This document shows, piece by piece, positions 18,001 through 24,202 of a stretch of DNA of 38,494 bases (position 1 is the first letter of the stretch; every line of letters starts with the position of its first letter). A program made the position numbers and the translations under genes. The stretch lies in NCBI GenBank assembly GCA_017881445.1, contig JADGQX010000012.1:1-38494 (forward strand), read 5' to 3'. The DNA comes from Gemmatimonadota bacterium (GTDB lineage: Bacteria; Gemmatimonadota; Gemmatimonadetes; Longimicrobiales; RSA9). The notes beneath the pieces were generated by a model. It searched no databases. It saw nothing but the letters and a program-made list of their open reading frames with translations, and was not told where the DNA came from.

Positions 18001-18104
18001 TCCCCTTCATCGAGAAGCCCTTCGAGCCGGCGGCGCTCGGACGCATTGTGCGGGAGCTGCTGGACGGCGACGCCCCACCGGCCGACCCCGGGGCGACCGC
18101 GTAG
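15090..18104 (+). CDS. Membrane-anchored multi-PAS hybrid histidine kinase
   Basis: 1004 aa. A charged, Pro-rich N-terminus leads into two membrane helices (~50-70 VVYTVLGVAWIL; ~85-108 ILFVIVSGAAGFVLL). Four PAS domains follow (~130-240, ~245-365, ~370-490, ~490-620). Then come HisKA with [11 protein letters not shown] (His639), HATPase_c with NLAVNARDAMPHGG and GTGLGLATVYG, and a C-terminal receiver with VVEDEVAV, SDVVMPG (Asp926) and IEKPF. There is no large periplasmic loop, so sensing is probably cytoplasmic through the PAS domains. The ATG has GGAG about nine bases upstream. It shares a 188-bp divergent promoter region with the kinase at 12964 and is followed by a secreted peptidase gene. 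Confidence 0.93.
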   Translation: MPQLTDPRPQEASRDGPAREAAVPSAAAEPPAAPRRRGARAPGPSSAFRMAVVYTVLGVAWILGSDKVVSLVSSGASQTLAISLIKGILFVIVSGAAGFVLLRRAAVREQAAEDRRSRSLAAEREAAARTAELLDSIGEGFFALDRDGRFVHVNHRAEKLLRRPAADLLGRDIMEVYAEEASAALLQAYRKAMAAGVATELEGFYAPLGAWLAIRLYPSATGLSVFFSDVSERRRVEQELHRTARQLDTLLEQAPVGFAFFDTELRYVRVNRRHTAILGESPEKLIGRHVTEAFPLVPGVSTYLAEVLATGEVITRTDRVSLPSRDGATVALWVSYYPVRGADGSIVGVGVVVDDVTRERETEERLERTVALLSATLDSTEDAVVVEDLERRILVHNRRAREMWGIAEPRIAGTTMPDLRKAVFPLMRDPQAFAALSDRLAGQRDASGKDVVELKDGRIIERRSVPHRVGGVIAGRVWSYRDVTEQRKAEARLRESEGRFRLMVEGSEEVFFYRHDVDGIFQYLSPSVRAVLGYEPEELLGRHYTSLITDEASMLDVARRTARAIETGAPVAPYSATNRRRDGRLVTLEITEVPVVAGGGVVGMQGFGRDVTERRRLEGELRQAQKMEAVGRLAGGVAHDFNNILTVVTGCAHVALEQTQDPEVARLLGEIGVAADRAAGLTRQLLAFSRKQVVEPRVVDLNALLLHTDSMLRRVIGEDVTLEVVPARVPAATWADPGQVEQVLLNLAVNARDAMPHGGTLRISIARQQVGSPPEGIEPGPFAVVEVVDNGVGIPEDVLPRIFEPFFTTKEFGAGTGLGLATVYGILQQTGGWVEVESTAGTGSRFRAFFPAHAGDANLRARDLDTDSVPRGSERILVVEDEVAVRSLVRRVLERLGYHVLEAADGREGLRVLASQPVPFDLILSDVVMPGMSGPEFLEQCRVLSPRCRLALMSGYAADRLPAPVGGHQAFPFIEKPFEPAALGRIVRELLDGDAPPADPGATA

Positions 18105-18191
18105 CTGCGCGCGCGGCCGCCCTTGCCTGCACCTTCGACGGCGACCCAATCTTCCGGGTCAAGCTCGCATTCCCGTGAAAGGGCCGATCCC

Positions 18192-20261
18192 ATGATCCGA
18201 CGCGATGCCGCGCGCGCCCTGCGCGTGCTCCCGCTGCTCTGGTTGCCGCTGGCCTCCGCGCTGCAGGCGCAGGCACCGAAAGCGGGGCCAGCACCCCGCG
18301 CCATGACCGCCCGCGACCTCTGGTCCATGGGCCGGGTGGGGGCCCCTGCCCTCTCCCCCGATGGCCGCCGCGTCGCCTACGCGGTCACGCGCTACGACCT
18401 CGACAGCTACAAGAGCAGGACGGACATCTGGATCGTGCCGGTGGCCGGCGGCGAGCCGGTGCAGGTGACGTCGGCGACGTCGTCCAGCAGCCAGCCGGCC
18501 TGGTCCCCCGACGGCCATACCCTGGCCTTCATCTCGGGCCGCGGCGGCAACGGCCCGCAGGTCTACCTGCTCCCCCTGGACGGGGGCGAGGCGCGGGCAC
18601 TGACCTCGGTGCTGGGCGGAGCCGATGGCCCGGTCTGGTCGCCCGACGGCAAGAGCATCGCCTTCGCCAGCTCGGTCTGGCCGGCCGGCGACGCCGCCGC
18701 GGACCGGCTGAAGCAGCTCTCGGAGAGCAAGAGCCAGGCGCGCATCTACGACGAGCTCATGTTCCGCCACTGGGACGAGTGGACCAGCGGGCAGCGCAGC
18801 CATGTGTTCGTGGCCGACGTGGCCACGGGCGGAGCCCGCGACGTCACGCCCGGGCCCTACGACACCCCGCCCATCGCGCTCGCCGGGTTCCAGGAGTACG
18901 CCTTCTCGCCCGACGGCAAGGAGATGGCATTCTCCCGCAACACGGACGTGCCCACCTCCGTGGGCACGGGCAACGACGTCTGGACGGTGGCACTGGATGG
19001 AGCCGCGCCCCCCAGGCGCCTGACCGAGAGCAAGGCCAACGACGTCTCGCCCCAGTACTCGCCGGATGGGCGCTACATCGCATACCTGGCCATGGCCCGC
19101 CCGGGCTTCGAGGCGGACCTGGCGCAGATCGCGGTGGTCGACCGCCGGACGGGCGAGCGACGCATCCTGGCCCCGTCGCTCGACCGGCCCGTCGCGTTCT
19201 TCGCCTGGTCCGCCGACTCGAAGACCGTGTACTTCCTGGCCCAGGACGAGCTGCTGAGCCGGGCCTATCGCGTCCCGGCGGCCGGCGGCGAGGCGACGCC
19301 GCTGACCGAGGGGACCTTCAACAGCGCCCTGGCCGTGGCGCCCGACGGCCGCACCATGGTCGTCGCCCGCCAGTCGGTGAAGCTGCCGGTGGAGCTGTTC
19401 GCGCTGGACGGCGCCGGGAAGACGCTGCGCCAGCTCACGCACGTGAACGACACGCTGCTGTCGCAGCTCGCCCTCTTGCCCGCGGAGCCGTTCTGGTTCG
19501 AGGGCGCCGCCGGCGCGCGTGTCGAGGGCTTCATCGTCCGGCCGCCCGATTTCGACCCGGCCCGGAAGTACCCCGTCGTCTACCTGGTGCACGGCGGACC
19601 GCAGGGTGCCTGGGAAGACTCCTGGAGCTATCGCTGGAACCCCGCCATGTTCGCGGCGCCCGGCTACGTGGCCGTGCTGGTCAACTTCCACGGCAGCACC
19701 GGCTACGGTCAGAAGTTCACCGACGAGATCAGCGGCGACTGGGGCGGCGAGCCCTTCGACGACCTGATGAAAGGGCTCGACGCCGCGCTGCAGAAGTACC
19801 CGTTCCTCGACCGCTCCCGCATGGTCGCCGCGGGCGCCTCCTACGGCGGCTACATGATGAACTGGTTCGAGGGGCACACGGACCGGTTCCGCGCCATCAT
19901 CAACCACGACGGCATGTTCAACACGTTCAGCGCCTACGCCTCCACTGAGGAGCTGTGGTTCCCCGAGTGGGAGTTCAGGGGCATGCCCTGGAGCAACCGG
20001 GACCTCTACGAGAAGTGGAATCCGGCCAACTTCGTCCAGAACTTCAAGACACCCATGCTGGTGATCCACGGCGGCCTGGACTTCCGCCTCCCCCTGGAGC
20101 AGGGGCTGGAGGCGTTCACCACGCTGCGCCGCCGGGGCATCCGCGCCCGCCTGCTCTACTTCCCCGACGAGGGCCACTGGGTGCTGAAGCCCCAGAACGC
20201 CATGGTCTGGTGGGACACCATGTACGGGTGGATGAGAGAGTATATGGGGCCGGCGAGCTGA
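18192..20261 (+). CDS. Secreted S9-family (acylaminoacyl/dipeptidyl) peptidase
   Basis: 689 aa. The signal peptide (VLPLLWLPLASALQAQ) is followed by a seven-bladed beta-propeller with repeated SPDG blades (APALSPDGRRVAY, QPAWSPDGHTLAF, GPVWSPDGKSIAF, QYSPDGRYIAY). The C-terminal alpha/beta hydrolase carries the catalytic triad Ser550 in GASYGGYM, Asp630 in HGGLDFRLP and His662 in DEGHWVL, with oxyanion loop HGGPQGAWEDSW. Family enzymes cleave short peptides, often dipeptides or acylated residues, in the periplasm. ATG 18192 is chosen over the ORF-track start at 18123 because the signal peptide begins there and AAAGGG lies upstream. Confidence 0.95.
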   Translation: MIRRDAARALRVLPLLWLPLASALQAQAPKAGPAPRAMTARDLWSMGRVGAPALSPDGRRVAYAVTRYDLDSYKSRTDIWIVPVAGGEPVQVTSATSSSSQPAWSPDGHTLAFISGRGGNGPQVYLLPLDGGEARALTSVLGGADGPVWSPDGKSIAFASSVWPAGDAAADRLKQLSESKSQARIYDELMFRHWDEWTSGQRSHVFVADVATGGARDVTPGPYDTPPIALAGFQEYAFSPDGKEMAFSRNTDVPTSVGTGNDVWTVALDGAAPPRRLTESKANDVSPQYSPDGRYIAYLAMARPGFEADLAQIAVVDRRTGERRILAPSLDRPVAFFAWSADSKTVYFLAQDELLSRAYRVPAAGGEATPLTEGTFNSALAVAPDGRTMVVARQSVKLPVELFALDGAGKTLRQLTHVNDTLLSQLALLPAEPFWFEGAAGARVEGFIVRPPDFDPARKYPVVYLVHGGPQGAWEDSWSYRWNPAMFAAPGYVAVLVNFHGSTGYGQKFTDEISGDWGGEPFDDLMKGLDAALQKYPFLDRSRMVAAGASYGGYMMNWFEGHTDRFRAIINHDGMFNTFSAYASTEELWFPEWEFRGMPWSNRDLYEKWNPANFVQNFKTPMLVIHGGLDFRLPLEQGLEAFTTLRRRGIRARLLYFPDEGHWVLKPQNAMVWWDTMYGWMREYMGPAS

Positions 20262-20562
20262 GGCCGAGGCTGAGGCTGAGGGGCGTGGCACGCGGCGCGG
20301 TCATTCCGCCACGTCCCTCGCAGGGCAACGAAACTTCATCTCACGCAGAGCCGCAGAGCCGCAGAGAGGCGCGCGGCGGCCGAGGGCCGCCGGCGTTTCC
20401 TCGGACAACGACGCGGTCTCTGGATCATGTTGTTGTTAAACAACAAAACCCGGATTCCTGTCGCGCCGCGAGGCCGGCGCCGCCCGCGGACCGCGCCGGA
20501 CCGGCTGCAGTTCTCTGCGGCTCCGTGTGAGATGCTGTTGTTGTTGCCGTTGTCGTTGACGG
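20262..20562. other. Intergenic spacer with several small repeats
   Basis: 301 bp without a gene, between the convergent S9 peptidase and decarboxylase. It holds three GGCTGA-type hexamers right after the peptidase stop, an inverted pair of 22-bp CGCAGAG-type repeats (20337-20358 and 20513-20534), and an 8-bp-arm AT-rich palindrome in between. Nothing resembles a coding sequence. Confidence 0.75.
20337..20534. repeat. MITE-like unit bounded by 22-bp imperfect inverted repeats
   Basis: The left repeat CATCTCACGCAGAGCCGCAG... (20337-20358) and the reverse complement of 20513-20534 match at 20 of 22 positions. The left end also carries tandem GCCGCAGA units. The enclosed 154 bp contain TTGTTGTT-A-AACAACAA (20430-20446). 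CGCAGAG-rich repeats of this flavour are scattered in many bacterial genomes. No transposase is encoded, so mobility would need to be in trans (inference). Confidence 0.5.
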
Positions 20563-22032
20563 TCAGGCGCCCGGTGTCAGCTCGGCCGCTACGGCGGCCT
20601 GGACCACGGCGAGCAGGCGGTCGACGTCGGACTCGGTCGCCCGGGGGTTGACGACGCAGGCGCGCAGCCAGAAGCGGCCGCCCATCACGGTGCTGGACAG
20701 GAAAGCCTCGCCTCCGAGCTGGACGCGGGAGAGCACGGCGCGGTTCAACCGGTCCAGCGCTTCGCCATCGTCGCCCAGCGCGGGCGGCGCGGCGCGGAAG
20801 CACACGATGCTCAGCCCCTGGGGCTCCCAGAGCACGAGGGCGGGCGCCTGCCGCACGCCGGCGGCCAGCCGCCGCGCCAGGGCCATGTCGTGGGCCAGCA
20901 GCTCGCGGTAACCCTCCAGCCCGAAATAGCGCAGCGCCAGCCACACCTTGAGCGCGCGGAAGGGGCGGGTCTGCTCGGTGCCGAACTCGCTGAACCAGGG
21001 CGGGCCCTGGACGCCGTGCTCGTCGCCGTCGGTGCGCAGGTAGGGCGGTACCAGGCTGAAGGCGTCGCGCAGCCCGGCGGCGTCCTTCACCAGCACGAGC
21101 CCGGCGTCCACGGGGACGTACAGCCACTTGTGCGGGTCCAGCGCGACGCTGTCCGCCCGCGCCATGGGCGCCAGCTCCGGGCGCAGCTCCTCCAGCATCA
21201 CCGCCGGACCGCCGTACGCGCCATCCACGTGCAGCCAAACGTCGTGACGCGCGCAGACGTCGGCCAGCGCGTCCAGCGGATCGATCGCGCCGGTGTTCAC
21301 GCTGCCGGCGCTGGCCACCACCGCCACGGGCAGGCGGCCATCCGCCAGATCCTCCGCCAACATGGTGTCCAGGGCGTCCGCCCGCAGCCGCAGCCTCTCG
21401 TCTCCCGGCACGTGGCGGATGCTGGCGCTGCCCAGGCCCAGCAGCTCCACCGCCTTCTGGTGGCAGCCGTGCGCCTCGCTCCCCAGGTACACGGTCAGCC
21501 GCGGCGAGTCGCCGCGGCCCTGCAGGCCAGAGGCGCGCACGTCCCAGCCCACGTGGCCACAGGCCCGGTGGCGCGCCGCCGCCAGCGAGATCAGCGCCGC
21601 GGTGGACGTGCCGCTCACCAGCAGCCCCGCCGAGCCCTCCGGGAATCCCAGCAGCCGCCGGAACCAGCCCACGACCTCGTGCTCCAGGGCGACGGCGCCG
21701 TGGTTGCCGCCGGCCACGCTCGGGTTCATGGCCGCCGCGAGCGCGGCCCCGAAAACACCCACCACCGCCGGGGGCGAGTTCACCCAGCCGTAGAAACGCG
21801 GATGGCCATTGCCGAAGGGATAGGGCGCGATCTCCCGGGCGAACTCGTCCAGCAACGTGTCCACGGGCTGCCCCCGCTCCGGCAGGGCGCTCGACTGCGC
21901 CCGCGCCAGCCGGTCCGGCGGCAGCGGCCGGAACACGGGCTCGTCCGGCAGATTCGAGAGATGCTCGGCCACGAGGTCCGCCACGCGGTAGCCCACCCGC
22001 CGGATCTCTTCCGCCGTCCAGGTGAAGTCCAT
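20563..22032 (-). CDS. PLP-dependent group II decarboxylase (aromatic-L-amino-acid decarboxylase-like)
   Basis: 489 aa, the usual length of the group II decarboxylase family. Key residues are visible: GNGHPRFYGWV near the N-terminus (substrate entrance), SEAHGCHQKA (His188 stacks on the PLP ring), HVDGAYGG (Asp270 binds the pyridine nitrogen) and DPHKWLYVP (Lys302 forms the Schiff base). Relatives decarboxylate Tyr, Phe, Trp or DOPA; the exact substrate is uncertain, and some homologues are aldehyde synthases. ATG 22032 has a strong GGGGAGGTGG upstream. A 30-bp-arm hairpin lies between it and the upstream SufR-like gene, so co-transcription is doubtful. Confidence 0.92.
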   Translation of the reverse strand: MDFTWTAEEIRRVGYRVADLVAEHLSNLPDEPVFRPLPPDRLARAQSSALPERGQPVDTLLDEFAREIAPYPFGNGHPRFYGWVNSPPAVVGVFGAALAAAMNPSVAGGNHGAVALEHEVVGWFRRLLGFPEGSAGLLVSGTSTAALISLAAARHRACGHVGWDVRASGLQGRGDSPRLTVYLGSEAHGCHQKAVELLGLGSASIRHVPGDERLRLRADALDTMLAEDLADGRLPVAVVASAGSVNTGAIDPLDALADVCARHDVWLHVDGAYGGPAVMLEELRPELAPMARADSVALDPHKWLYVPVDAGLVLVKDAAGLRDAFSLVPPYLRTDGDEHGVQGPPWFSEFGTEQTRPFRALKVWLALRYFGLEGYRELLAHDMALARRLAAGVRQAPALVLWEPQGLSIVCFRAAPPALGDDGEALDRLNRAVLSRVQLGGEAFLSSTVMGGRFWLRACVVNPRATESDVDRLLAVVQAAVAAELTPGA

Positions 22033-22117
22033 CTTCCACCTCCCCGCGGGACACCTCCCCGCTATCGATCGCAGGGATCCTAATGCGTGGAGGGGCGGAC
22101 CACCACAGACACGCGCA

Positions 22118-22183
22118 GACGCAGGCGCAGGCGCAGACGTTCACGGGAACGGGCCCGTAAACGTCTGCGCCTGCGCCTGCGTC
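22118..22183. repeat. Long hairpin built from GCAGGC/GCAGAC hexamers
   Basis: Arms 22118-22147 and 22154-22183 are complementary at 29 of 30 positions around a 6-nt loop (AACGGG), with weaker pairing continuing outward. The arms are made of GCAGGC-type hexamer repeats. On the minus strand it follows the SufR-like gene stop by 31 bp, so it may terminate that transcript. There is no T-tract. Confidence 0.85.
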
Positions 22184-22213
22184 TGTGTCGTGAATCTGCG
22201 GGGAGGTTTCCAG

Positions 22214-22846
22214 TCAGCCGGCGGTTTCCACCTCGAAGCGGCAGCGGGGGCGATCGCCGTGCTCGCAGAACTGGCGCACGGGCGCGTCCACGGCGCCCGC
22301 GAGCACGCCCTCCAGGAACGAGCAGACCCGCGGCTCCTCCGCCACCGCCGTCGCCAGCGGGCAGGCATGGCCGGTGATCACCACCTTCGTGCCCTCCCGC
22401 GTCATGTCCGCCTCGGCACCGATCGCCTCCATGAGCGGCAGCAGTCCGCCCAGCCGCTCCAGCGGACCCGCGCCCGTGACGCCCGCATTCGCGCCCGCCC
22501 GCCGACCGATCGCCCGCAGCGCGTCCGCGAGTGCGTCCTCGCCCAGCCGCTCCCGCAGCTCCCCCACCAGCTCGCTCACCATGAACGCGTACGCCTTCGG
22601 GAACAGCGACTCCGCCTCCACCGTCAGCCGGTAGACGTGCGCGGGCTTGCCGATCGCCCGCCGCACGCCCTCCTGCTCCACCAGCCCGTCCCGCTCCAGC
22701 CCCGCCAGGTGCGCGCGCACCGCGTTGTCCGTCAGACCGACTTCGTCCGCCAGCTCGTTTACGGTGCGGCTGCCCCGCCGCAGCAGCCCCACGATGCGGC
22801 CGCGCGTGCTCGCCAGGAACCGTTCGTTCCAGCGCGTTCGTGCCAT
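22214..22846 (-). CDS. SufR-like winged-helix regulator with C-terminal Fe-S cysteines
   Basis: 210 aa. The N-terminal DeoR/ArsR-type winged helix shows RGRIVGLLRRGSRTVNELAD and VGLTDNAVRAHLAGLERDGLV with wing GKPAHVYRLT. The C-terminal region has four cysteines at 162, 175, 194 and 202 (GHACPL, RVCSF, QFCEHG, RCRF). That arrangement resembles SufR, which binds an iron-sulfur cluster and represses suf genes. No suf genes lie in the window, so its regulon may be its own promoter and the divergent DUF4142-cupredoxin genes (inference). ATG 22846 has GGGAGGAAAAC upstream. Confidence 0.88.
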   Translation of the reverse strand: MARTRWNERFLASTRGRIVGLLRRGSRTVNELADEVGLTDNAVRAHLAGLERDGLVEQEGVRRAIGKPAHVYRLTVEAESLFPKAYAFMVSELVGELRERLGEDALADALRAIGRRAGANAGVTGAGPLERLGGLLPLMEAIGAEADMTREGTKVVITGHACPLATAVAEEPRVCSFLEGVLAGAVDAPVRQFCEHGDRPRCRFEVETAG

Positions 22847-22891
22847 TGTTTTCCTCCCGGGTATGCATGAAGGCTAGTGGCGGGCGGCCCC

Positions 22892-22966
22892 TTTGTCAAT
22901 TGTTTACTGAAGATTGTGCCGAAACCGCGGCCATTTCCACCATTTCACCATTGTTTATTTGACAAA
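22892..22966. promoter_or_regulatory. Symmetric divergent promoter/operator region
   Basis: TTTGTCAA (22892-22899) and TTGACAAA (22959-22966) are inverted copies. Each reads as a -35 TTGACA pointing outward, and each is preceded by a TTGTTTA-like or TAAACAA block. The minus-strand copy has TAGCCT 17 bases on, ahead of the SufR-like start. The AT-rich, palindromic patch is a good candidate site for the SufR-like protein. Confidence 0.5.
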
Positions 22967-23072
22967 CTCCGGCCGGGGTGTCATGGTTCACGCGCGGCTG
23001 TCACTGGCGGCAGCGCGCGTAGCCGACCGGGGCGTCGGCGCGCTGCGAACCTCGAGGGGAGAACGGTGCTTC

Positions 23073-23654
23073 ATGGACAAGCGATTCGGGCGGGGCCTCA
23101 CGCTGGCGCTGCTGGCGCTACTGGGTGCGGGTGCGGGGGCGGGGGCGGGGGCGGGGCTGCGGGCGCAGGCTGCGGGCGCGACGAAGGCGGCGCCGGCGTT
23201 GTCGGACCCGCAGGTGGCGCACGTGGCGGTGACGGCGAACACGATCGACGTGGGCATGGGGAAGCTGGCGCTGGAGCGGGCGCGGGGCGCGGCGGTGCGC
23301 TCGTTCGCGCGGACGATGATCCGCGACCACACGGCGGTGAACGCGAAGGCGGGCGCGCTGGCGGCGCGCCTGCACGTCACGCCCCTGGACAACGACGTGA
23401 GCGCGAGCCTGCAGAAGTCGGCAGGCGAGGCGCGGGCGAAGCTGTCGACGCTGCGCGGTCGCGCCTTCGACCGGGCCTACATCGACCGGGAGGTGAGCTA
23501 CCACCAGGGCATGCTGGATGCGATCGACAAGGTGCTCATCCCGTCGGCGCAGAACGCCGAGCTGAAGCAGCTCCTGGTGGACGTGCGGCCGGCGATCGCG
23601 GAGCACCTGGCGCACGCCAGGCAGCTGCAGGCGCAGCTCGCGGGTGGGCGGTGA
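23073..23654 (+). CDS. DUF4142 exported protein
   Basis: 193 aa with a signal peptide (RGLTLALLALLGAGAGAGAG, then RAQA) and a four-helix, ferritin-like pattern typical of DUF4142: VAHVAVTANTIDVGMGKLAL, VRSFARTMIRDHTAVNAK, and a second helical pair with AYIDREVSYHQGMLDAID. Conserved His and Asp residues in RDHT and SYHQ suggest a possible metal site, but the function of the family is unsettled. ATG 23073 is chosen at the signal peptide, with GGGGAGA about ten bases upstream. Its stop overlaps the start of the cupredoxin gene (GTGA), so the two are translated together. Confidence 0.88.
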   Translation: MDKRFGRGLTLALLALLGAGAGAGAGAGLRAQAAGATKAAPALSDPQVAHVAVTANTIDVGMGKLALERARGAAVRSFARTMIRDHTAVNAKAGALAARLHVTPLDNDVSASLQKSAGEARAKLSTLRGRAFDRAYIDREVSYHQGMLDAIDKVLIPSAQNAELKQLLVDVRPAIAEHLAHARQLQAQLAGGR

Positions 23655-23974
23655 CGGGGCCAGGCGCTCGCCGGCGCAGGTGGGCGCCGGCTCTGGCGCT
23701 GCTGGCGCTGGCGGCGTTCTCGCCGGCGCCGCGGCGCCACCTGGTACAGGTGCGGGGGATGCAGTACGCGCCGGCCGCGCTCGAGGTGGCGGCGGGCGAC
23801 ACGGTGGTGTGGCAGAACACGGACATCGTGCCGCACACGGTGACGTCGAAGGGCTGGAACTCGGGCCCGATCGCGGCCGGAGCGTCGTGGAAGAAGGTGA
23901 TGCGGGCGCGGGGCGTCGTCGCCTACCACTGCACGTTCCATCCGACGATGGTGGGGACGGTCACGGTGCGCTGA
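23651..23974 (+). CDS. Exported cupredoxin (plastocyanin/amicyanin-like)
   Basis: 107 aa. An Arg-rich N-terminus and hydrophobic stretch (WAPALALLALAAF) form a signal peptide or anchor. The single cupredoxin domain shows MQYAPAALEVAAGDTVVWQN and the type-1 copper ligands His62 (VPHTV), Cys94, His97 and Met100 in YHCTFHPTM. It would carry one electron in the periplasm; the partner is unknown. The GTG start overlaps the DUF4142 stop by four bases. The upstream ORF-track extension to 22877 is a shadow. Confidence 0.92.
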   Translation: MTGPGARRRRWAPALALLALAAFSPAPRRHLVQVRGMQYAPAALEVAAGDTVVWQNTDIVPHTVTSKGWNSGPIAAGASWKKVMRARGVVAYHCTFHPTMVGTVTVR

Positions 23975-23996
23975 CGGACGGCGTCGCCGGGCCCGC

Positions 23997-24025
23997 TTGA
24001 CAGGAATCGCGCGATAGGCAATCAT
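23997..24025 (+). promoter_or_regulatory. Sigma70-like promoter of the aro operon
   Basis: A perfect -35 TTGACA (23997-24002), a 17-bp spacer and AATCAT (24020-24025) as the -10. A start six to seven bases on would fall at about 24031-24033, at or next to the AUG of the leader peptide, so the leader may be translated from a leaderless transcript. Confidence 0.65.
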
Positions 24026-24032
24026 TTAGACC

Positions 24033-24122
24033 ATGATGACGAGCGCCACCCGCTATTACGCCTACGCCTTTACCTACGCGACCCGTTCCACGGGACGCGC
24101 GCGGAGGCGCAGGCACGCATAG
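24033..24122 (+). CDS. Tyr/Phe-rich leader peptide of the aro operon
   Basis: A 29-codon ORF, too short for the ORF track, encodes [17 protein letters not shown] followed by an Arg-rich tail and TAG. Four Tyr and one Phe fall within eight codons (24054-24077), which is far from chance in this GC-rich sequence. The operon makes the Tyr/Phe precursors, so ribosome stalling here would report aminoacyl-tRNA supply. The last Tyr codon ends five bases before attenuator segment 1. No Shine-Dalgarno is visible. Two consecutive AUGs open the ORF. Confidence 0.85.
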   Translation: MMTSATRYYAYAFTYATRSTGRARRRRHA

Positions 24123-24183
24123 CGGCGAGCCTCGCACAGACCGGGCGGCCCGTGGAGCGATCCACGGGCCGTTTTTCTTTTTA
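24082..24183 (+). terminator. Transcription attenuator with alternative hairpins
   Basis: Four mutually exclusive segments are visible: 1 CCCGT (24082-24086), 2 CCACGGG (24088-24094), 3 CCCGTGG (24149-24155) and 4 CCACGGG (24162-24168). Segments 3 and 4 form the terminator GGCCCGTGG-AGCGAT-CCACGGGCC, followed by GTTTTTCTTTTT. Segments 1:2 pair when the leader is fully translated. A ribosome stalled at the Tyr/Phe codons would cover segment 1 and let 2:3 pair, as in trp/phe attenuation. Confidence 0.85.
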
Positions 24184-24202
24184 CCCCCAGGGCAGGTGCC
24201 GC

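Noticed and set aside
20336-22144. 602-aa minus ORF across the decarboxylase and downstream spacer
   Set aside because: It is a different frame from the decarboxylase; its end simply translates the CGCAGAG-type repeats.
363-22183. CRISPR array
   Set aside because: The repeats are short tandem hexamers or single inverted pairs, with no regular spacers and no cas genes.
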